Translations under genes and position numbers: made by a program
Notes under the pieces: generated by a model
Told to the model about the DNA's origin: nothing
The model's input: only the letters and a program-made list of their open reading frames with translations
The model's database searches: none
From: Clostridium felsineum DSM 794
GTDB lineage: Bacteria > Bacillota > Clostridia > Clostridiales > Clostridiaceae
Length of the DNA: 64,000 nucleotides
Reading direction: 5' to 3'
NCBI RefSeq assembly: GCF_002006355.2
Contig: NZ_CP096981.1
Span: 186,001-250,000, forward strand
Shown here: piece by piece, positions 62,250 to 64,000 of the stretch
Layout of the letters: each line of letters starts with the position of its first letter
How positions within the stretch are numbered: the stretch's first letter is position 1

Positions 62250-63212
62250 TTATCTTTCTGGCTTTGAATATGTTAAGTATTCTCTATACTTCTTTAACAT
62301 CCCTGGAAGCTCCTGTGCTTTTGGATTAGGTTTTAAAGATACGTTCTTTAATTCATCTACGTGCTCAAATTTTCCTGACATAAGCACATGTGAATGAGCT
62401 TTATCCTTCTCTGCTATTTCAAATTTTACCCTTCCATTTACTACATTTAATGTTCCTCTTACTCCACAAATACCACAAACTGCTGGATAGTTTTTATCTT
62501 TATCTCTTATTTCAATTAATTTAGAATGACACATTGGGCAAACACCCTCATCGCCTACATATGTCTCTTCATCAACTGGTCTATTAAGATTTTCTACAAC
62601 ATTACGTCCAGCTTCTCTTGCTTTTTTAAGCTCATCTTCCTTAAATGCTACAGAACCTGGAAGTCCAGTCCAATTAACTAACATTTTGTTTACAACACTA
62701 ATTTGCATAGAAAGCGTAAAAAGATGCATCATTGGAAGAGCTAACGTATCCCATTCACTGCCTCCAACAGCTATTAAAGCCGCAGTTCTTCTCTTAAAGG
62801 ATCTTTCATCTGGTCCCTTTCCTGTGGTTATATTTTTTTCTTCTCTGATTTTTTTCGCTATAGTTCTAAATGCAGTATCATGAGAAGGCCCCATTCTATC
62901 ATTAAGTATTTTTAATTGACCGCTTGGACTCTTTTCATATATTGGTGAAGAAACGATTAATCCATCACATTCCATTATCTTTTCATCAATAAATGAAAAA
63001 TCATCATTTTTCATTACACATTCTCCTGCGCCACCTTTTTCAAACATACTTACAACACAGGCATTACATCCAGTACAAGGCTTTAAATTTAAATCTCCAA
63101 GTCTTACTAATTCTACCTCAGCACCTAACTCTTCAGCTCCCATAAGTGCCTCTTTTAAAAGCACCTCACTGTTACCCATTTTTCTACCACAGCTTATACC
63201 TAAAACTTTCAT
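62250..63212 (-). CDS. flavodoxin-like iron-sulfur flavoprotein with rubredoxin-like Cys sites
   Basis: A 320-residue protein. Residues 1-190 match the NADPH-dependent FMN reductase / iron-sulfur flavoprotein fold: GISCGRKMGNSEVLL (FMN phosphate loop), LKPCTGCNACV (compact Cys cluster), and VSSPIYEKSPSGQLK. From about 220 a zinc-ribbon/rubredoxin-like segment carries CPMCHS and CGICG. The usual ISF cluster is C-x2-C-x2-C-x4-7-C; here CTGCNAC plus a later Cys in GECVMKN gives the fourth ligand. Electron transfer partner unknown. GGAG precedes the ATG. Confidence 0.8.
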   Translation of the reverse strand: MKVLGISCGRKMGNSEVLLKEALMGAEELGAEVELVRLGDLNLKPCTGCNACVVSMFEKGGAGECVMKNDDFSFIDEKIMECDGLIVSSPIYEKSPSGQLKILNDRMGPSHDTAFRTIAKKIREEKNITTGKGPDERSFKRRTAALIAVGGSEWDTLALPMMHLFTLSMQISVVNKMLVNWTGLPGSVAFKEDELKKAREAGRNVVENLNRPVDEETYVGDEGVCPMCHSKLIEIRDKDKNYPAVCGICGVRGTLNVVNGRVKFEIAEKDKAHSHVLMSGKFEHVDELKNVSLKPNPKAQELPGMLKKYREYLTYSKPER

Positions 63213-63821
63213 GATTTTTTCTCCCTTCAGCGTATAAAATTTTTTAATACTTTATGTTCGGCTAATGCAGTACAAAATTTTTAAATCGCACTTTATTTAG
63301 ACCAGTCTATATATTTTTCCGTAACCATAGCCTATTAAAAAAATCAAAAAGCTATTAATTTTCACATTTTATATATACAATGCTAGGATTCTATAGCACT
63401 ATATACCTACCAAAGCATCGGTAGCTTATGTACCAGAAACTATTTTTACATACTTTACTGGAAAACATTGGCCATCCATGTATCTAATATAGTATATAAC
63501 TTTTTAATTTAAATAGTCAATTTAACAATTTGTAAACTTTTATTTTTTTATTAAAATTTCAACTCATTTTCTTTTCAATTTTAATGAATTATTTAGCAAC
63601 CAATATAACTATAATATTGCCTAAATTATGCACAGGATTAAATGTGACATTATATGACTATAAACTCTTTAACACCTTTATCCTATCAGACGATTTATGT
63701 ATATTTACAAGATTTTTTATATAAAAAAGTTGTACTCTTTTATAACTGCAATAGTAGTACTTTAGCGGTTTTAGTGCTATAATCAATGTAATAAATTTTT
63801 TTTACACTAAGGAGATTTTTT
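63213..63821. other. long intergenic region between the flavoprotein and the RRNPP-like gene
   Basis: Minus-strand leader candidates lie at 63340-63530: hairpins CTACCGATGCTTTGGTAG (about 63408-63425) and TGCTATAGAATCCTAGCA (about 63380-63397). No riboswitch family is recognised. The plus-strand promoter of the regulator is near 63778-63783 (TATAAT; weak -35). The rest is AT-rich. Confidence 0.35.
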
Positions 63822-64000
63822 ATGGTAAGTTACAAAATAATGTCAGTAGCTAATAAACTGAAAAATATAAGAGACAAATATGGATTAAGTCAGGAAGACT
63901 TAGCTGGAAATGAAATAACCAGAAATTTAATAAGTCAAATAGAACATAATAAAGCAAATTTAACCAGAAGTTCAGCTGAAATAATGCTTAAAAATCTAAT
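63822..64000 (+). CDS. RRNPP-type peptide-responsive regulator, incomplete at window end
   Basis: The first 59 residues are visible: MVSYKIMSVANKLKNIRDK then GLSQEDLAGNEITRNLISQI and EHNKANLTRSSAEIMLKNL. They form the XRE helix-turn-helix and are clearly related to residues 1-60 of the receptor at 24070 (shared EDLAGNEITRNLISQIEH core). ATG 63822 follows AAGGAG, and the leader repeats the TTACACTAAGGAG of the other locus. The TPR region and the expected peptide gene lie beyond the window. Confidence 0.85.
   Translation, partial: MVSYKIMSVANKLKNIRDKYGLSQEDLAGNEITRNLISQIEHNKANLTRSSAEIMLKNL

Noticed and set aside
1..64000. tRNA, rRNA, CRISPR arrays, toxin-antitoxin pairs
   Set aside because: Looked for and not seen; a covariance and repeat search would be the decisive test.

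Overview
The window comes from a very AT-rich, Gram-positive anaerobe and reads as a Clostridium sensu stricto. Evidence: strong purine-rich ribosome binding sites, frequent TTG and GTG starts, classic sigma-A promoters, a Mn2+ and a ykkC riboswitch, and many secreted plant-polymer enzymes. These include two PL9-type pectate lyases, a GH10 xylanase, a CE4 deacetylase and a lipase-like esterase, which resembles the pectinolytic, solventogenic acetobutylicum/felsineum group. That species-level guess is inference. I saw no rRNA, tRNA, CRISPR array or replication origin.

Layout. 0.1-6 kb: secreted proteins, a glutamic (G1) peptidase, a Ca/Mn exchanger behind a yybP-ykoY riboswitch, larA, and a beta-trefoil/Vps62 protein. 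6-9.5 kb: surface-glycan genes (epimerase, GT-D/GT2 fusion, GT2). 9.7-16 kb: two AEC carriers with an XRE-cupin regulator, then metal homeostasis (ZIP divergent from cadA, with an ArsR/SmtB-type operator). 15.8-20 kb: glycerophosphodiesterase, LysE exporter, two-component system and pssA, tied together by a shared TTAAGAT direct-repeat motif. 20-22 kb: Fe-alcohol dehydrogenase with ArsR.

22-27 kb: an RRNPP-type quorum-sensing pair (TPR receptor plus a 38-codon peptide gene) next to a decayed copy of its own promoter and 5' end, followed by a ykkC-riboswitch operon encoding a stand-alone B3/B4 domain protein and a radical SAM enzyme. A second receptor of the same family begins at 63822 and runs off the window. 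27-35 kb: a 1,251-residue repeat surface protein, tail-collar protein, truncated acetyltransferase, excisionase-like regulator, half-size EamA transporter, chemoreceptor. 35-44 kb: pectin/xylan degradation, MBL hydrolase, CPBP protease and CDF transporter.

44.2-50.8 kb is an accessory island bounded by a decayed IS3/IS150-like element and by a 149-bp left-end remnant of the same element in the same orientation. It holds a radical SAM/SPASM-like maturase with a membrane-segment partner, transcribed divergently from a broken ABC exporter, a YtrA-like GntR regulator and a DUF1648-type membrane protein. The divergent promoter is a perfect 27-bp palindrome in which each arm supplies one -35 box. 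I read this as a decaying ribosomally made peptide (RiPP-like) or peptide-sensing system; no precursor peptide was identified.

50.8-64 kb is ordinary accessory chromosome: MarR/hydrolase, carboxylesterase and MFS with HxlR, soluble chemoreceptor, MBL hydrolase, TetR/MGT glycosyltransferase, a second glycosyltransferase, ferric-reductase-like protein and an iron-sulfur flavoprotein.
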